From positions 1 to 42,183 of the forward strand of contig JAEOUL010000127.1 in assembly GCA_016839345.1 (NCBI GenBank): 42,183 bases of DNA, read 5' to 3'. A program made the position numbers and the translations under genes. The notes under the pieces are model-generated. The model ran no database searches and was not told where the DNA came from. It was given only the letters and a program-made list of their open reading frames with translations. Each line of letters begins with the position of its first letter. Positions within the stretch are counted from its first letter, which is position 1. This stretch comes from Candidatus Thorarchaeota archaeon (GTDB taxonomy: Archaea > Asgardarchaeota > Thorarchaeia > Thorarchaeales > Thorarchaeaceae). Of this stretch, positions 16,062 to 25,024 are shown in pieces.

Positions 16062-16478
16062 ATGGGTGACGAACTCGAATTCCCCTCAGATGAGTGGATT
16101 GAACTGTATAAGGAACTTTTGAACAAGAACGAACGTTATGAGGATGCAGCCAAGACGTGGGAAGGCGACTTTGTCTTTGAGATCACAGCGGATGGAGAGA
16201 TTGTAAAAGAGCCAATCAGATTCTACATGGACCTCTGGCATGGGAAATGTAGAGAGGCAAGAATGGCTGGGCCTGATGATACTGCTGAGTTCACATACTC
16301 GGGACCATACAAGAACTGGCGAGCACTGTTTGATGGCAAGATTGACCCAATCAAGGGGATTATGGCACGCAAGTTCAAGCTTGATGGTGATATGGGCAAA
16401 GTCATGCGTTATACAAAGGCAGCCCTTGAGCTCGTCGCCACTACACGACAGGTCCCTACAAAGTTTCTAGATGAGTAG
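16062..16478 (+). CDS. SCP2 sterol-carrier-like lipid-binding protein
   Basis: The 138-residue protein is a single SCP2-type domain: an N-terminal helix, then strands with WEGDFVFEITADG, FYMDLWHGKCREARMA, AEFTYSGPYKNWRALFDGK and the late PIKGIMARKFKLDGDMGKVM, a hallmark of the family (I-x-x-x-K-x-x-I/L-x-G-D). SCP2 domains hold a hydrophobic ligand such as a fatty acyl or isoprenoid chain in a tunnel. The protein is soluble, without signal peptide. The next gene, nitronate monooxygenase-like, begins 34 bases later on the same strand, so they may share a transcript; a lipid or acyl substrate is possible but not shown. Confidence 0.85.
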   Translation: MGDELEFPSDEWIELYKELLNKNERYEDAAKTWEGDFVFEITADGEIVKEPIRFYMDLWHGKCREARMAGPDDTAEFTYSGPYKNWRALFDGKIDPIKGIMARKFKLDGDMGKVMRYTKAALELVATTRQVPTKFLDE

Positions 16479-16512
16479 AGACTTAAATCGCAGGTTGTTA
16501 TGATGGGAAACC

Positions 16513-17604
16513 ATGGCTCTCATTCACACAGAACTCTGTGATATAATTGGAATAAAGCATCCCATCCTTCAAGGAGGTATGGGGCCGTATAAGACAGAAT
16601 CTCTGGGAATTGCAGTATCAAATGCAGGAGCCCTAGGTGTTATCAGTTGCATTGGCATGGCAGCCACTCTGATACCCGAGGCTGCTCCTCTTGATGCAGC
16701 GAGACTATTTGGATCAGACCCTCCTGCCGTTATTCTTCGAAAATCGATTGAAGCAGTCACAAAAGCAACACGTTCCTCAAGGGGAATCTTTGGGGTTAAC
16801 GTGCCTGTGGCAGCGGAATTTGTCCTAGCATCCAAAATGTTTGTTGAACAGACAATTGAGTCTTGCAAGGCTGACTCTGATACAGAGCGTTCACTGAGGG
16901 TTGTTGTAACATCAGCAGGAAATCCAAAACCTTGGTCCGTTCTCAAGGACGAGGGATTCATCTGGGTACATGTGGTCCCCTCTGTGTATCATGCAAAGAA
17001 AGCGGAGGCAGCTGGAGCAGATGTCATTGTGGCATCAGGTCATGAGGGAGGAGCACATGTGTCATGGGACCCTGTACATTCTATGGTCCTGGTTCCAGCG
17101 GTTGCAAAAGCCGTGAAGACGCCAGTGGTTGGAGCAGGAGGGTTCTGTGATGGCTCAACACTCGCTGCAGCACTATGCATGGGAGCTGTTGGAATACAGA
17201 TGGGAACTCGGTTCATAGCCACTAAAGAGAGCGATTTTGAACCATTATGGAAACAGTCAATCATGAAGAGGGAAGAACGTCAGACTCTTGTGGGCCGGGG
17301 TCTCTTTGGACCGATGCGGTTCCTTAGGAATACGAGAGCAGAAGAGATTGTAGTGCAGACCTTGAAAGACCTGCCCAACTTCTATCTAGGTGAGCCGCTG
17401 GACTCAAATGAGGAAATCTTGGAACTCGAAAGATCTGGCTTCGAAAATCTCATGGATGAGAAGGAAGACACTGCTTTGATGTTTGGAGGAGAGGTTGCAG
17501 GTAGAATTGGAAACCTCCCCTCAACTGCAGAACTGGTAGAAGGAATCATTTCTGAAGCTATAGATGTGCTTGGGAGTGTTCCAAAGTTCATTGCTAAGGA
17601 ATGA
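16513..17604 (+). CDS. Nitronate monooxygenase / FabK-like FMN-dependent enzyme
   Basis: The 363-residue TIM-barrel protein has the family marks: PILQGGMGPYKTESLGIAVS at the start, AGALGVIS, the conserved VASGHEGGAHV loop around residue 174 with the catalytic-type His, VVGAGGFCDGSTLAAALCMG and IQMGTRFIAT that bind FMN phosphate. Members are nitronate monooxygenases, enoyl-ACP reductases (FabK) and related reductases using FMN without other cofactors. In an anaerobe a reductase-type role is more likely than oxygen use. ATG 16513 is preceded by TATGATGGGAAACC, with a short purine stretch. The iron ADH gene follows after about 70 bases with its own strong ribosome site. Confidence 0.85.
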   Translation: MALIHTELCDIIGIKHPILQGGMGPYKTESLGIAVSNAGALGVISCIGMAATLIPEAAPLDAARLFGSDPPAVILRKSIEAVTKATRSSRGIFGVNVPVAAEFVLASKMFVEQTIESCKADSDTERSLRVVVTSAGNPKPWSVLKDEGFIWVHVVPSVYHAKKAEAAGADVIVASGHEGGAHVSWDPVHSMVLVPAVAKAVKTPVVGAGGFCDGSTLAAALCMGAVGIQMGTRFIATKESDFEPLWKQSIMKREERQTLVGRGLFGPMRFLRNTRAEEIVVQTLKDLPNFYLGEPLDSNEEILELERSGFENLMDEKEDTALMFGGEVAGRIGNLPSTAELVEGIISEAIDVLGSVPKFIAKE

Positions 17605-17673
17605 AATCCATCGGTACGAGGAAATAAAGGGGAGTAACCCTAATATTTCACGTATTATTCAGAGGTGGTTATA

Positions 17674-18856
17674 ATGGTCTGGTGGTTTTTTCACACCTAA
17701 TATTGTGTTCGGAGATGATGCTCTAACTGAGCTTGAAACGATTGATGGGAAGAAAGCCTTCATTGTGACTGATAGTGTGATTAATAGTATTGGTCTTGTG
17801 GAAAAGGTCTGTACAATATTAACTGAAAGACAATGGGAAGTAGCAATTTGGGATGGTGTGGAGTCGGATCCCAAGATCTCTACAGTCAAATCTGCAGCAG
17901 AGGCAATCAAAAGGTTCGGAGCCGACTGGATCATTGCAGTAGGTGGAGGAAGTGTAATGGATACCGCCAAAGCTGCGTGGATACTCTATGAGAATCCTAG
18001 TATAGAACTAAAAGCACTGACCCCATTTGATGAATTAGGTCTGCGTGCCAAGGCAAAGTTAGTATGTATTCCAACGACCGCTGGAACAGGTTCAGAGGCA
18101 ACTAAGGCAATTGTCATACGTGAGGATGAAACTGGGAGAAAGTTTGGGACTATCAATCGGGAATTGCATCCAGATATAGCAATCCTAGACCCTGAATTTG
18201 TTGTTGGACTACCAAAAGAATTGACCGCGTATACAGCTATGGATGCTCTTACTCACGCTGTGGAAGGGTATGTCTGTGTATGGAAGAATGACTTCTCGGA
18301 TGGTTGCTCTCTCAAAGCAGTAAAGATGATTTTTGAGTGGCTCCCAAAATCACTTGAAAATCTCTCTGACCTTGAAGCTAGAGAAAAGATGCAAATTGCA
18401 GCTTGTCTTGCTGGTATGTCATTCGGTAATTCACAAGCAGCACTTGCTCATTCTCTTGGTCACAGCACAGGTTCGGTGCTGCGAACCCAACATGGAATGT
18501 CAGTCGGAATGGCTCTTCCTTATACAATTGAGTTCAACTGCAGAGGTAAAGAGAATGAAGAAACTGGGAAGCAATACTCAGAGCTAGCACGAATGATTGG
18601 GATAACAGGGAAAAAACCTGAAACGGTATCTCTGAAATTTGCAGCTGCAATTCGTGAATTTATGACAAAAATAGGTTGTCCACAAAGTTTCAAGGAGGCG
18701 GGTATCAAGAAGAAAGACTTCAACGCAGCTTTGGAAAACATGGTTGATTTCGCGATGATGGATACTAGTCTAACAATGAATCCACGAAATATAGACAGCA
18801 AAGAGATTCGAAAAATGTACCAGTATATGTATGATGGGACAGTTATCGACTTCTAG
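17674..18856 (+). CDS. Iron-containing alcohol dehydrogenase, apparent +1 frameshift near the start
   Basis: From GTG 17705 on, the frame is a complete group III iron-dependent ADH: GGGSVMDTAKAAW binds NAD(P), PTTAGTGSEATKA is the family signature, and the metal ligands are in AMDALTHAVEGYV (D and H), LAHSLGHSTGS (H) and RTQHGMSVGMALP (H). The true start is probably ATG 17674, which has the strong ribosome site AGAGGTGG 5 bases upstream and reads MVWWFF. The six-T run at 17686-17691 then puts the frame out by one. Dropping one T gives MVWWFFTPNIVFGDDAL, the usual N-terminus of this family. Either the assembly has one T too many or the gene shifts frame. The stop is 12 bases before the AOR start, so the two are an operon for aldehyde-alcohol conversion. 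Confidence 0.85.
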
Positions 18857-18868
18857 GAGGACATCAAT

Positions 18869-20689
18869 TTGAAGGGCTACCGAGGCAAGATTCTCAGGGT
18901 GGATTTGAGCAAAGAATCAACTTCTGTGATATCGCTTGATGAAAAGCTGTTGAAAATGTTTATTGGGGGTGCTGGGCTGGGAGCCCGTTTACTATATGAC
19001 ATGGTCGACAGAAACACGGATCCGCTGGGTCCTGAGAATCCACTTCTGTATCTTACCGGTCCATTGTGTGGGACTATGGCACCGACTGGTAGTAAATCTA
19101 CATTCTGTTCGAAATCTCCAAAGACTGGACTTTTGGGTTACAGTACTGTAGGAGGTCACTTGGGTGCGGACTTGAAATTTGCTGGATATGATGGAATCAT
19201 CTTCAGAGGAGTGGCAGAAAAGCCATCGTATCTTCTTGTAGAGGATTCAGATGTTGAGATTAGGGATGCAAAGCATCTGTGGGGGAAAAACACAGAACAA
19301 GTGTGGGAGGAGTTGAAGAAAGAAACAGGTCACAAAAATGCTGGTATTGCTAGAATTGGCATTGCTGGTGAGAACCTTGTGAAGTTCGCCAGCATCATTG
19401 TGGACCATCATCGAGCCGCAGGACGAACAGGGCAAGGCGCAGTCATGGGTTCTAAAAATCTGAAAGCTATAGTCATTCACGGGACAAATCGAAATGTACC
19501 AGTTGCTGATGAGAAAGGCATGCAGGAGTACGCAGCAGAACTGAATGAGGACAAGAAAGAGGACCCGACCTTTCGTATGTATTCAGATCTCGGCACAGCT
19601 GGGTTCACAGACATGGCCAGTATGATGTGGGGATCTCTCCCTGCGGGATACTTCACAGTCCCCGATTTTGACACATACAATTTGAGTGGAACCACTGTAC
19701 GAGAAACAATTCTCGTGGGAAAATCAGCATGCTATAGATGCCCAATTGCTTGTGGAAGAGTGATTGAGATTCAAGAGGGCAAGTACAAGATGGAGAAGTA
19801 TGCAGGCCCTGAGCTTGAAGTGACTGGTACTATGGGTTCACTACTCCTTAACAACAATGTTGAGGCTGTAGCATATGCAAATAGGATACTCAACCAACTT
19901 GGAATTGACACAATATCTGGAGGAAACACGATTGCATTTGCCTACTACCTCTTTAAAGAGGGGAGAATATCAAAAGATGATCTTGATGGGATAGCACCAG
20001 AATGGGGAGAGGTTGATTCAGCAGTCACGCTGGCTGAAAAAATTGCTAAACGCGAGGGTATTGGAGAAGTGATGGCAGAGGGTGCATTAGAATTCGGAGA
20101 AAAGTTTGGTGTTCCAGAACTTGCAGTCCAAGTGAATGGTCTTGAGTTACCGATGCATGACCCACGAGGCTTCTCAGGACATGCCATCGGCTATGCAACG
20201 TCTCCTCGTGGAGCATGTCATATGAGTGCAGATATGTATAATGTCCAGATGGGACAACCCAATGAGGCATTTGATATCGAAAGTGAGGACAGATTCCTAA
20301 ATGAAGCTGACTTAGTTGCAAGACTTCAAAACTTTCGAGCTTTAACAAACTCGTCCGTCACTTGTAACTTCTATCCAGTGGATGGCGATCAGCTGCTGAA
20401 ACTTCTTCAACTAGCAACTGGATGGGACATGGATATTGATGAGCTAGTGCAAACAGGTGAGAGAATCTACACTATGATGCGATTACTCAATCTCAAGCTT
20501 GGCTATGATTCAAAGAAAGAAGGTTTGCCTGAACTTGTGTTGAGACCCCTCGAGGGGGCTACTGAGGGTCATGTCCCAGACATTGAAGCGCAGCTGAAGA
20601 CTTGGTATGAGTACAGAGGGTGGAACAGAGAATCAGGAATGCCACCTAAGAACAAGCTAGAAACCCTCGGTCTTGGAAACCTTACCTAG
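18869..20689 (+). CDS. aor: Aldehyde:ferredoxin oxidoreductase (tungsten enzyme)
   Basis: The 606-residue protein has the AOR layout: N-terminal domain with YRGKILRVDLSKE and FIGGAGLGARLLYDM, then GPLCGTMAPTGSKSTFCSKS that binds the bis-pterin tungsten cofactor, RTGQGAVMGSKNLKAI, and the [4Fe-4S] cysteines CYRCPIACGR (CxxCxxxC) with the fourth in SSVTCNFYP. PMHDPRGFSGHAIGYATSPR is the pterin/substrate region. It oxidises aldehydes to acids with ferredoxin, or reverses that when ferredoxin is reduced. The start is TTG 18869 with TAGGAGG 7 bases before it. It follows the iron ADH by 12 bases, so acid-to-alcohol or alcohol-to-acid conversion by the pair is likely. Length is normal for the family; which aldehyde it takes cannot be told from sequence. 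Confidence 0.93.
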   Translation: MKGYRGKILRVDLSKESTSVISLDEKLLKMFIGGAGLGARLLYDMVDRNTDPLGPENPLLYLTGPLCGTMAPTGSKSTFCSKSPKTGLLGYSTVGGHLGADLKFAGYDGIIFRGVAEKPSYLLVEDSDVEIRDAKHLWGKNTEQVWEELKKETGHKNAGIARIGIAGENLVKFASIIVDHHRAAGRTGQGAVMGSKNLKAIVIHGTNRNVPVADEKGMQEYAAELNEDKKEDPTFRMYSDLGTAGFTDMASMMWGSLPAGYFTVPDFDTYNLSGTTVRETILVGKSACYRCPIACGRVIEIQEGKYKMEKYAGPELEVTGTMGSLLLNNNVEAVAYANRILNQLGIDTISGGNTIAFAYYLFKEGRISKDDLDGIAPEWGEVDSAVTLAEKIAKREGIGEVMAEGALEFGEKFGVPELAVQVNGLELPMHDPRGFSGHAIGYATSPRGACHMSADMYNVQMGQPNEAFDIESEDRFLNEADLVARLQNFRALTNSSVTCNFYPVDGDQLLKLLQLATGWDMDIDELVQTGERIYTMMRLLNLKLGYDSKKEGLPELVLRPLEGATEGHVPDIEAQLKTWYEYRGWNRESGMPPKNKLETLGLGNLT

Positions 20690-20806
20690 GTATCAGCTTC
20701 TTGAGTTTGGGTAAATCCTCTACAACATCTCTCTCTTCAATTAATAAACAGATTTTTCATAGGCATTTTCCTTACGAAATTCTTAGGAAAAAAGGAGAGA
20801 TAGTAG

Positions 20807-21679
20807 ATGTTATTTGATCCTGGAATAACAGATATGCTAAGAGACGCGCTTCCGGGTCTAGGAGATTTCTTTCTCTTGATTTCCCAATTTGGTGGCGATT
20901 TTTTCTATATTGCGTTACTACTCATTGGATTTTGGGCATATAATAAGAGAGAGTCAATTATTGCTATGTATGTACTTATTATTTCTATACTCGCTAACTA
21001 CTGGTTGAAGGTTATCATTGCTAACGATAGACCGCCGTCAAGCAATTGGTATCCTGGAACGGATCCTATAAACTATAGTACACCAAGTGGTCACTCTCAA
21101 AACTCAGTTTCCCTTTATGGATGGTTCGTTGTGAGAGTTAAGACTTGGTGGATGGTAACCATCGCAATTGTGCTTACTGGACTGATTGGTATCTCAAGGA
21201 TTTACCTCGGAGTGCATTACCTCGGTGATGTCTTACTTGGATGGGGTGTAGGGATTGTAATTGTAGTCCTTTTCTTCTACCTCCAAGCTCCGGTGAGAGA
21301 ATTCCTATCAAGATACAAAGCTGAATATCTCTTACTAGTATTAGCAGCAATTGGATTTCTGATGACTCTGATCGCTTCAGTACTCCCTCTGCCACCTAAT
21401 GATAACTTTGGATCTTATGGTGGGTTGACTGTTGGTCTTGCTCTCGGTCTTATTCTAGAAATGAGATTTGTAGACTTTAAAGTCGAACCACATGAAGGAC
21501 AGAAATGGCGTCTTGTGTTGCGGGTGATCATCGGATTGATACTTGTAATCGGACTTCTTATAGGACTTGAACCATTTCTTCCAACTGAAGAGATTTGGCT
21601 TCGAATGGTACGGTATTGCTTGTCCTCAGTGGTGGGACTCTTTATCTGGCCACTGATATTCAAGAAAGCTAATCTGTGA
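20807..21679 (+). CDS. PAP2-superfamily membrane phosphatase
   Basis: The 290-residue protein has about seven or eight membrane helices and all three motifs of the lipid phosphatase family: KVIIANDRP (KxxxxxxRP), TPSGHSQNS (PSGH) and SRIYLGVHYLGDVLLGW (SRxxxxxHxxxD). The histidines and arginines form a phosphohistidine active site facing the outside or the membrane surface. Substrates in this family include undecaprenyl or dolichyl diphosphate and phosphatidic acid; in archaea a polyprenyl-phosphate role in glycosylation is plausible. The C-terminal third adds helices without motif. AAAGGAGAGATAGTAG before ATG 20807 is a strong ribosome site. About 117 bases separate it from AOR; they hold A+T-rich sequence that may include a promoter (CAATTAATAAACAG). 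Confidence 0.9.
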   Translation: MLFDPGITDMLRDALPGLGDFFLLISQFGGDFFYIALLLIGFWAYNKRESIIAMYVLIISILANYWLKVIIANDRPPSSNWYPGTDPINYSTPSGHSQNSVSLYGWFVVRVKTWWMVTIAIVLTGLIGISRIYLGVHYLGDVLLGWGVGIVIVVLFFYLQAPVREFLSRYKAEYLLLVLAAIGFLMTLIASVLPLPPNDNFGSYGGLTVGLALGLILEMRFVDFKVEPHEGQKWRLVLRVIIGLILVIGLLIGLEPFLPTEEIWLRMVRYCLSSVVGLFIWPLIFKKANL

Positions 21680-21731
21680 GGGGCTCGACAGATTCAATAA
21701 TCAGGGTTCACAGACGGTTGGGTGAATTGTG

Positions 21732-22442
21732 ATGACCAGTATGCCATTATTGTCACCAACTTATCCAGAACCACCATACCACTACATCAATGCCAGACTT
21801 TTCCTGGCCTTGTTCAATCCACCAGAGGATTCAATTCAAGACCTGCTACCAGCTCCATTACGACCATCACAGATGCCCCTAGCAGCCTTGATGTTTGGTG
21901 AGATGCCATGTAAAGAGACAGGTACTTTCATGGAGTCAGGAGTTTTGGTCCAGTGTGTGTTTGACAACCCTGTAACCAAGGAAGAAGAAGTTGGGGTTTA
22001 CTTTGCTTACAACTATGTGAACACAGAAATTGCTCAAGTATCAGGACGTGAGATCTGGGGGTATCCAAGAAAAATGGCGAAAATCTCCTTGAATTGGAGA
22101 AAAGATACTATTACTGGGAAGGTTGTCAGGGATAAGACAACCATATACAAAGCCACGTGCAAGATGGATGATGAGGGTGCATGGATAGACAGTGGACCTA
22201 ATATCAATGCTAAGGTCATTCCAAATCCGTCTGGCGAGGGTCACAGCGTAGCAGTGTTGACAGCAGCTTACCTTGGGTACACAATAAAGAACGGCAGATC
22301 TGGCGATGTCAAAATTGAGATTCAAGGTGGACCTCGGGATGATTTGAGTCCTGTGAAGATTGAAACGCCAATGATAGGACAGTACTTTGACTGTGACATA
22401 TTGTTACCTCCTGCAAAGACCATCGGTGACTTGAAGCTATAA
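21732..22442 (+). CDS. Acetoacetate decarboxylase-family protein with Arg at the Schiff-base position
   Basis: The 236-residue protein has the ADC fold pattern: PPYHYINARLFLALFNPPED, LLPAPLRPSQMPLAALMF, VQCVFDNPVTKEEEVGVYFA, and the family hallmark GREIWGYPRKMAKISL at about residues 106-121. In clostridial acetoacetate decarboxylase the matching sequence is YPKK, where the first Lys (115) forms the Schiff base; here the pair is Arg113-Lys114, so the normal catalytic lysine is replaced. The remaining Lys might act, or the protein does a different job (some ADC relatives are aldolase/dehydratases or binding proteins). I chose ATG 21732 (GTG 21729 is also in frame), with GGGTGA upstream. The end is 4 bases from the end of the converging exporter gene. 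Family sure, reaction unsure. Confidence 0.85.
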   Translation: MTSMPLLSPTYPEPPYHYINARLFLALFNPPEDSIQDLLPAPLRPSQMPLAALMFGEMPCKETGTFMESGVLVQCVFDNPVTKEEEVGVYFAYNYVNTEIAQVSGREIWGYPRKMAKISLNWRKDTITGKVVRDKTTIYKATCKMDDEGAWIDSGPNINAKVIPNPSGEGHSVAVLTAAYLGYTIKNGRSGDVKIEIQGGPRDDLSPVKIETPMIGQYFDCDILLPPAKTIGDLKL

Positions 22443-22446
22443 AGCT

Positions 22447-24162
22447 TCATAGATAATCTGAGGCTTCAATCTCTGATAATTTGTTACCAGCACTTCGAGC
22501 ATAGTGTTTTGCGATTCTGATACATAGCAGTCCGAACAAAATTACGACTAAATAGGAATACAGTGGGTTTAGAAAGAGTCCAACTCCAAGAATGACTGAA
22601 AGACCTCCGAAACCAATTAAATTGGGAAATAGATGTGCACGAAGCATTGACCAACCACGAATAGGCATCTGAACAGCCGAACCCCTCTGTCGTGTTATCA
22701 TCCGTTCTGCTCTAAAATCTCCGCCAATGGCAGCAGCATTTGCAGCAATTCCGCCTGCTGCTACGTTGATGAAGGCAGCTGCTAGAATCACCACAGGGAT
22801 GAAAATCAGCAAACTAGGTAATAGAAGAGCAACAATAAATGAAATCACACCTCCAACAACGACTGCAAAGGGAACTGCACTGTACACCTTTCCAAGGATA
22901 TAGTCATTCATACTCAATTGAGACAGTTGAAGATTCATAAGATTAGAACCCTCGTATACAGTTTCATAGCCTGCAAAGTATACTCCGTAGGATGTTACAA
23001 ATGGAACAAGTATTGAAACTATGATAAAGGGAGAAAGGAAGAGTAATTCCTCTCCTAATGTGAACGCTGGAAGAACGAAAAATATTGCAATCCGGATTGG
23101 TCCAACAAGATATTGGGCAAGAACGCGTCCTTCACGACGCACGTTAGCGAGATTATACCAAATAGACACGCTAACCGTAGTGTTGAATTTGAATCCAGGA
23201 ATTGTCTGTGGGTTCCAGATTTCATGAGCTATTGGCATTTCTATCTTCGAAGTTCTCTTTGATCCACTCGTAAGCCATCCACTATAATGGGCCATTTCAC
23301 TGACATAGGCATTGATATTCACAAATCCTATAGCTAGGAATACGAAGATGAGTGCTAAAACTACATCAGCAAAACTGACCGGTATACCAATTACGAGTCC
23401 AAGGGTTAATGCACTTGTAGCATATCCAGGACTGATTCCTGATGAGAACCCGAGAGCAGACGCGATTTCGAATACAATATTGAAAAGCTGCCCGAATCCA
23501 TCGTTGCTGATAATAGCGAAATAGTAGAAGGCTCCAGCCAGAATTGTTGCTGTGGTTCCAACAAACCATCCTATGTTCTTGAGACGACGTCGTCCGGCAA
23601 GCAGCCTAGAGAAGAATAGTCCAAAAAGACCTCCTAGTGATACTCCAAGAGTAGTCATTACTAACATCATGATAATGAATACTGGAATTGATAAGACCGC
23701 TAAAGAAGCTCCAGAAACTATACTCAGTCCGATGAATATGGGAATTCCAATCACAAGCCAGATCAAGGAGTTATAGGCAATGACAACGATTGTCTTTTCT
23801 AAGAACAGGGTCCGAAGTGAAACAGGCATCGTCATGAGATACTCCATTCTAGAAGAGTTACCAACCGTAGTGGCACTGATCATTATCGAACCAATAAACG
23901 AGAAGACGAGCAGGAAGTTGAAAAGAGTGGCAGCAGCATCAATGCTTTGATAGAGAAAAACGGATAGTGAAGTCCAACCCATTAGTGGTGTGATAAAATA
24001 GAATCCTAGTATAATTATTACCCAAATCACAATGACTCCGATAGGATAGAGAATACGACGAAGCAGACTCCTCTGTTCGGTTCGTTTCCCCTTCACTCTT
24101 GAAACCCTAAAACTCTGGGTTAGGTCTTGTCTGAGTAGGATAATGAGATCTGAGAGAGTCAC
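22447..24162 (-). CDS. ABC-2 type transporter permease
   Basis: The 571-residue protein has about twelve hydrophobic helices, double the usual six of an ABC-2 permease, consistent with a fused two-half permease of the kind seen in archaea. MTLSDLIILLRQDLTQSFRV is a typical amphipathic entry helix before the first membrane segment. It starts with GTG at 24162, overlapping the stop TGA of the ATPase gene by 4 bases (GTGA), so the two are translated in series and almost certainly form one transporter. The gene ends 4 bases from the end of the ADC-family gene on the other strand. Exported substrate unknown; drugs, lipids or glycans are usual for the family. Confidence 0.88.
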   Translation of the reverse strand: MTLSDLIILLRQDLTQSFRVSRVKGKRTEQRSLLRRILYPIGVIVIWVIIILGFYFITPLMGWTSLSVFLYQSIDAAATLFNFLLVFSFIGSIMISATTVGNSSRMEYLMTMPVSLRTLFLEKTIVVIAYNSLIWLVIGIPIFIGLSIVSGASLAVLSIPVFIIMMLVMTTLGVSLGGLFGLFFSRLLAGRRRLKNIGWFVGTTATILAGAFYYFAIISNDGFGQLFNIVFEIASALGFSSGISPGYATSALTLGLVIGIPVSFADVVLALIFVFLAIGFVNINAYVSEMAHYSGWLTSGSKRTSKIEMPIAHEIWNPQTIPGFKFNTTVSVSIWYNLANVRREGRVLAQYLVGPIRIAIFFVLPAFTLGEELLFLSPFIIVSILVPFVTSYGVYFAGYETVYEGSNLMNLQLSQLSMNDYILGKVYSAVPFAVVVGGVISFIVALLLPSLLIFIPVVILAAAFINVAAGGIAANAAAIGGDFRAERMITRQRGSAVQMPIRGWSMLRAHLFPNLIGFGGLSVILGVGLFLNPLYSYLVVILFGLLCIRIAKHYARSAGNKLSEIEASDYL

Positions 24163-24923
24163 TTGACCTCACCAAGGTATTCAGCAATCTTCTGCATATC
24201 AGGTCCACCTGTGAGTGAGAGAAATATCTCCTCCAAAGACTTCTGACCTTCAGCTTGCTTTCGTAGTTCCTCCATTGACCCTTCAGCGACCATCCTGCCC
24301 TCATTGATTATTCCTATCCGATCGCAGATCTGTTCAGCAATCTCAAGAATATGCGTACTCATGAGAATGGTTGCTCCTCGTTCTCTCAGACCGTTGAGTA
24401 TCTCTTTGATGGTTGCCGCCCCACGAGGGTCAATACCTGCTTGCATCTCGTCCAGTATCAAAACCTTTGGGTTGTGAATCAAAGCAGCAACGAGACTAAT
24501 CTTTCGGGACATGCCTTTAGAGTAGGTTTCAATGATGTCATCACTTGCATCCTTAATGTCAAGAAGTGTTAGGAGTTCATCAATCTCTTCCTCTCTTTCA
24601 ACTCCTCGGGGAACTCTCCAGATATCGCTAACATAGTTTGCATATTCCCACCCTGTGAGTCTTTCGGGGAGGACTGGCTCTTCAGGAACATAGCCCATGA
24701 TACGTTTTGCTTCAACGATTTGATTCTTGATATCAAAACCCATTATCTTAGCAGTCCCTTCTGTGGGTTTTAACAGACCAAGCAACATACGCATTGTTGT
24801 GGATTTTCCTGAACCATTTGGTCCTAGCAAGCCATATATCTCACCAGGATTGACCTGGAAAGATAGATTATCAACTGCAGTAAATTCACTGAACTTCTTT
24901 GTAAGTCCATAGACTTCAATCAT
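24159..24923 (-). CDS. ABC transporter ATP-binding protein (ABC-2 exporter type)
   Basis: The 254-residue ATPase has Walker A GPNGSGKSTTMRMLLGLLKP, Q-loop region GYVPEEPVLPERLTG, the signature YSKGMSRKISL (instead of LSGGQ), Walker B VLILDEMQAGIDPRG and the switch His in MSTHILEIAE. The DEMQAG sequence replaces the more usual DEPTxG; the catalytic Glu is kept. The C-terminal extension (GRMVAEGSMEELRKQ onwards) is typical of drug- or lipid-exporter ATPases. I chose ATG 24923 (a TTG at 24932 is in frame). No ribosome site is visible but GGAATAAATGTCC lies about 30 bases upstream on the coding strand, so a leaderless message is likely. It pairs with the permease that overlaps its end by 4 bases. 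Confidence 0.92.
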   Translation of the reverse strand: MIEVYGLTKKFSEFTAVDNLSFQVNPGEIYGLLGPNGSGKSTTMRMLLGLLKPTEGTAKIMGFDIKNQIVEAKRIMGYVPEEPVLPERLTGWEYANYVSDIWRVPRGVEREEEIDELLTLLDIKDASDDIIETYSKGMSRKISLVAALIHNPKVLILDEMQAGIDPRGAATIKEILNGLRERGATILMSTHILEIAEQICDRIGIINEGRMVAEGSMEELRKQAEGQKSLEEIFLSLTGGPDMQKIAEYLGEVK

Positions 24924-24993
24924 CAAAATCAATGTTAATTCCGACTAGAGGACATTTATTCCTTGGCATCTTTACTAATAACAATGGGTAACG

Positions 24994-25005
24994 GATATAA
25001 GATAA
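24994..25005 (+). promoter_or_regulatory. TATA box of the lipoate ligase gene
   Basis: GATATAAGATAA is a good archaeal TATA box centred about 25 bases before ATG 25025. No ribosome site stands before that ATG, so transcription probably begins at or next to the start codon (leaderless). The ATPase gene runs in the opposite direction from the same 100-base gap. Confidence 0.55.
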
Positions 25006-25024
25006 CAAAGTTGGCAAATGAGCC

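Noticed and set aside
22447..24162. Permease gene as two separate genes fused by sequencing error
   Set aside because: The frame is continuous with no stop or suspicious homopolymer between halves, and double-length ABC-2 permeases are known in archaea.
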